From Bacteroidales bacterium (GTDB lineage Bacteria; Bacteroidota; Bacteroidia; Bacteroidales; UBA1556): a stretch of 64,000 nucleotides of DNA. Location: positions 1 through 64,000 of the forward strand of contig JAMOQI010000036.1 of the NCBI GenBank assembly GCA_027064095.1, given 5' to 3'. The stretch's first letter is position 1. Every line of letters begins with the position of its first letter. A program made the translations under genes and the position numbers. Below, piece after piece: positions 63,850-64,000 of the stretch. The notes beneath the pieces were generated by a model, which ran no database searches, had not been told where the DNA came from, and saw only the letters and a list, made by a program, of their open reading frames with translations.

Positions 63850-64000
63850 ATGGATAATAAAACAAATAAAGAACAGATTATAGAATTATTAGCTAGTAAA
63901 TCTGTATGTAAGTATAGTGTATTTGACAATACTTATGAGAGTTTTAAAATTATAAAAGGTCTTCTTAATGAAATTGCAGAAGAATTAAAAGTGGAGTTAT
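63850..64000 (+). CDS. Unidentified protein, N-terminal part only
   Basis: The frame is open from the ATG to the end of the window (50 codons). It begins MDNKTNKEQIIELLASKSVC and continues with charged helical sequence, including SFKIIKGLLNEIAEELKVEL. No signal peptide is present. A promoter box lies just upstream. The fragment is too short to name. Confidence 0.6.
   Translation, partial: MDNKTNKEQIIELLASKSVCKYSVFDNTYESFKIIKGLLNEIAEELKVEL

Overview
The window comes from an AT-rich genome of the phylum Bacteroidota, most likely a free-living, strictly or mainly anaerobic member of the order Bacteroidales. The evidence is consistent across the window. There are TonB-dependent receptors with carboxypeptidase-like N-domains. 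The promoters match the Bacteroidota -7 element TAnnTTTG and Shine-Dalgarno sequences are scarce. There are GWxTD and DUF5723-type envelope proteins. An anaerobe is suggested by superoxide reductase, PerR and AhpC, by an oxygen-labile class I fumarase, and by a membrane-bound polysulfide/thiosulfate-reductase-type locus.

Layout. 1-3.3 kb: end of an unknown gene, an outer-membrane receptor and a solitary NUMOD4/HNH protein. 3.3-7.8 kb (minus): glycosyltransferase, DNA polymerase III delta-prime, methyltransferase, tRNA-Pro(GGG), then an oxidative-stress cluster perR-ahpC-superoxide reductase. 7.8-15.3 kb: a barrel protein with a very basic tail; the unit heptosyltransferase-tsaC-smpB-rhomboid; a DcuC/YfcC carrier; a TlpA-like protein; several non-coding repeats. 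15.4-26 kb: mutS, a decayed IS4-type transposase, UDP-glucose dehydrogenase, hisS, a glycosyltransferase, a GWxTD protein and fumarase. 26-37.7 kb: an unknown gene and the sulfur respiration region. 38.3-43.7 kb: an MMPL-acyltransferase-methyltransferase fusion with a CrtI/RetSat-like flavoprotein. 44-47.6 kb: rplM-rpsI-rpsB-tsf and pyrH. 47.8-55 kb: a secreted TPR-caspase protein, then a SiaA/SiaB/SiaC-like partner-switching module with a giant propeller sensor-phosphatase. 55-64 kb: a second TonB-dependent receptor, three envelope genes and the start of an unknown gene.

The most interesting region is the minus-strand sulfur locus. A Tat-exported molybdopterin catalytic subunit, a four-cluster ferredoxin subunit and an NrfD membrane subunit form a PsrABC-type complex. 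Directly downstream come a split pair of YeeE/YedE sulfur-transport halves and then three rhodanese-like envelope proteins. All three rhodanese-like proteins end in a penultimate cysteine (GGGCD twice, EVCD once). Three of their four rhodanese folds have lost the catalytic cysteine. That design recalls the C-terminal swinging-arm cysteines of SoxY and DsrC, so I infer a set of periplasmic sulfane-sulfur carriers serving the reductase and the transporter. A neighbouring transcription unit encodes an octaheme cytochrome c of the tetrathionate-reductase family and a cytochrome b fused to a PAS domain.

Non-coding structure includes a dispersed repeat family with inverted ends (five sites), a separate 142-bp element with terminal inverted repeats, a 24-bp perfect palindrome in the psrA/MMPL divergent region, a heptamer tandem repeat before mutS, and probable ribosomal-protein leaders before rplM and rpsB. 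All functional statements rest on reading motifs by eye; no database search was possible.
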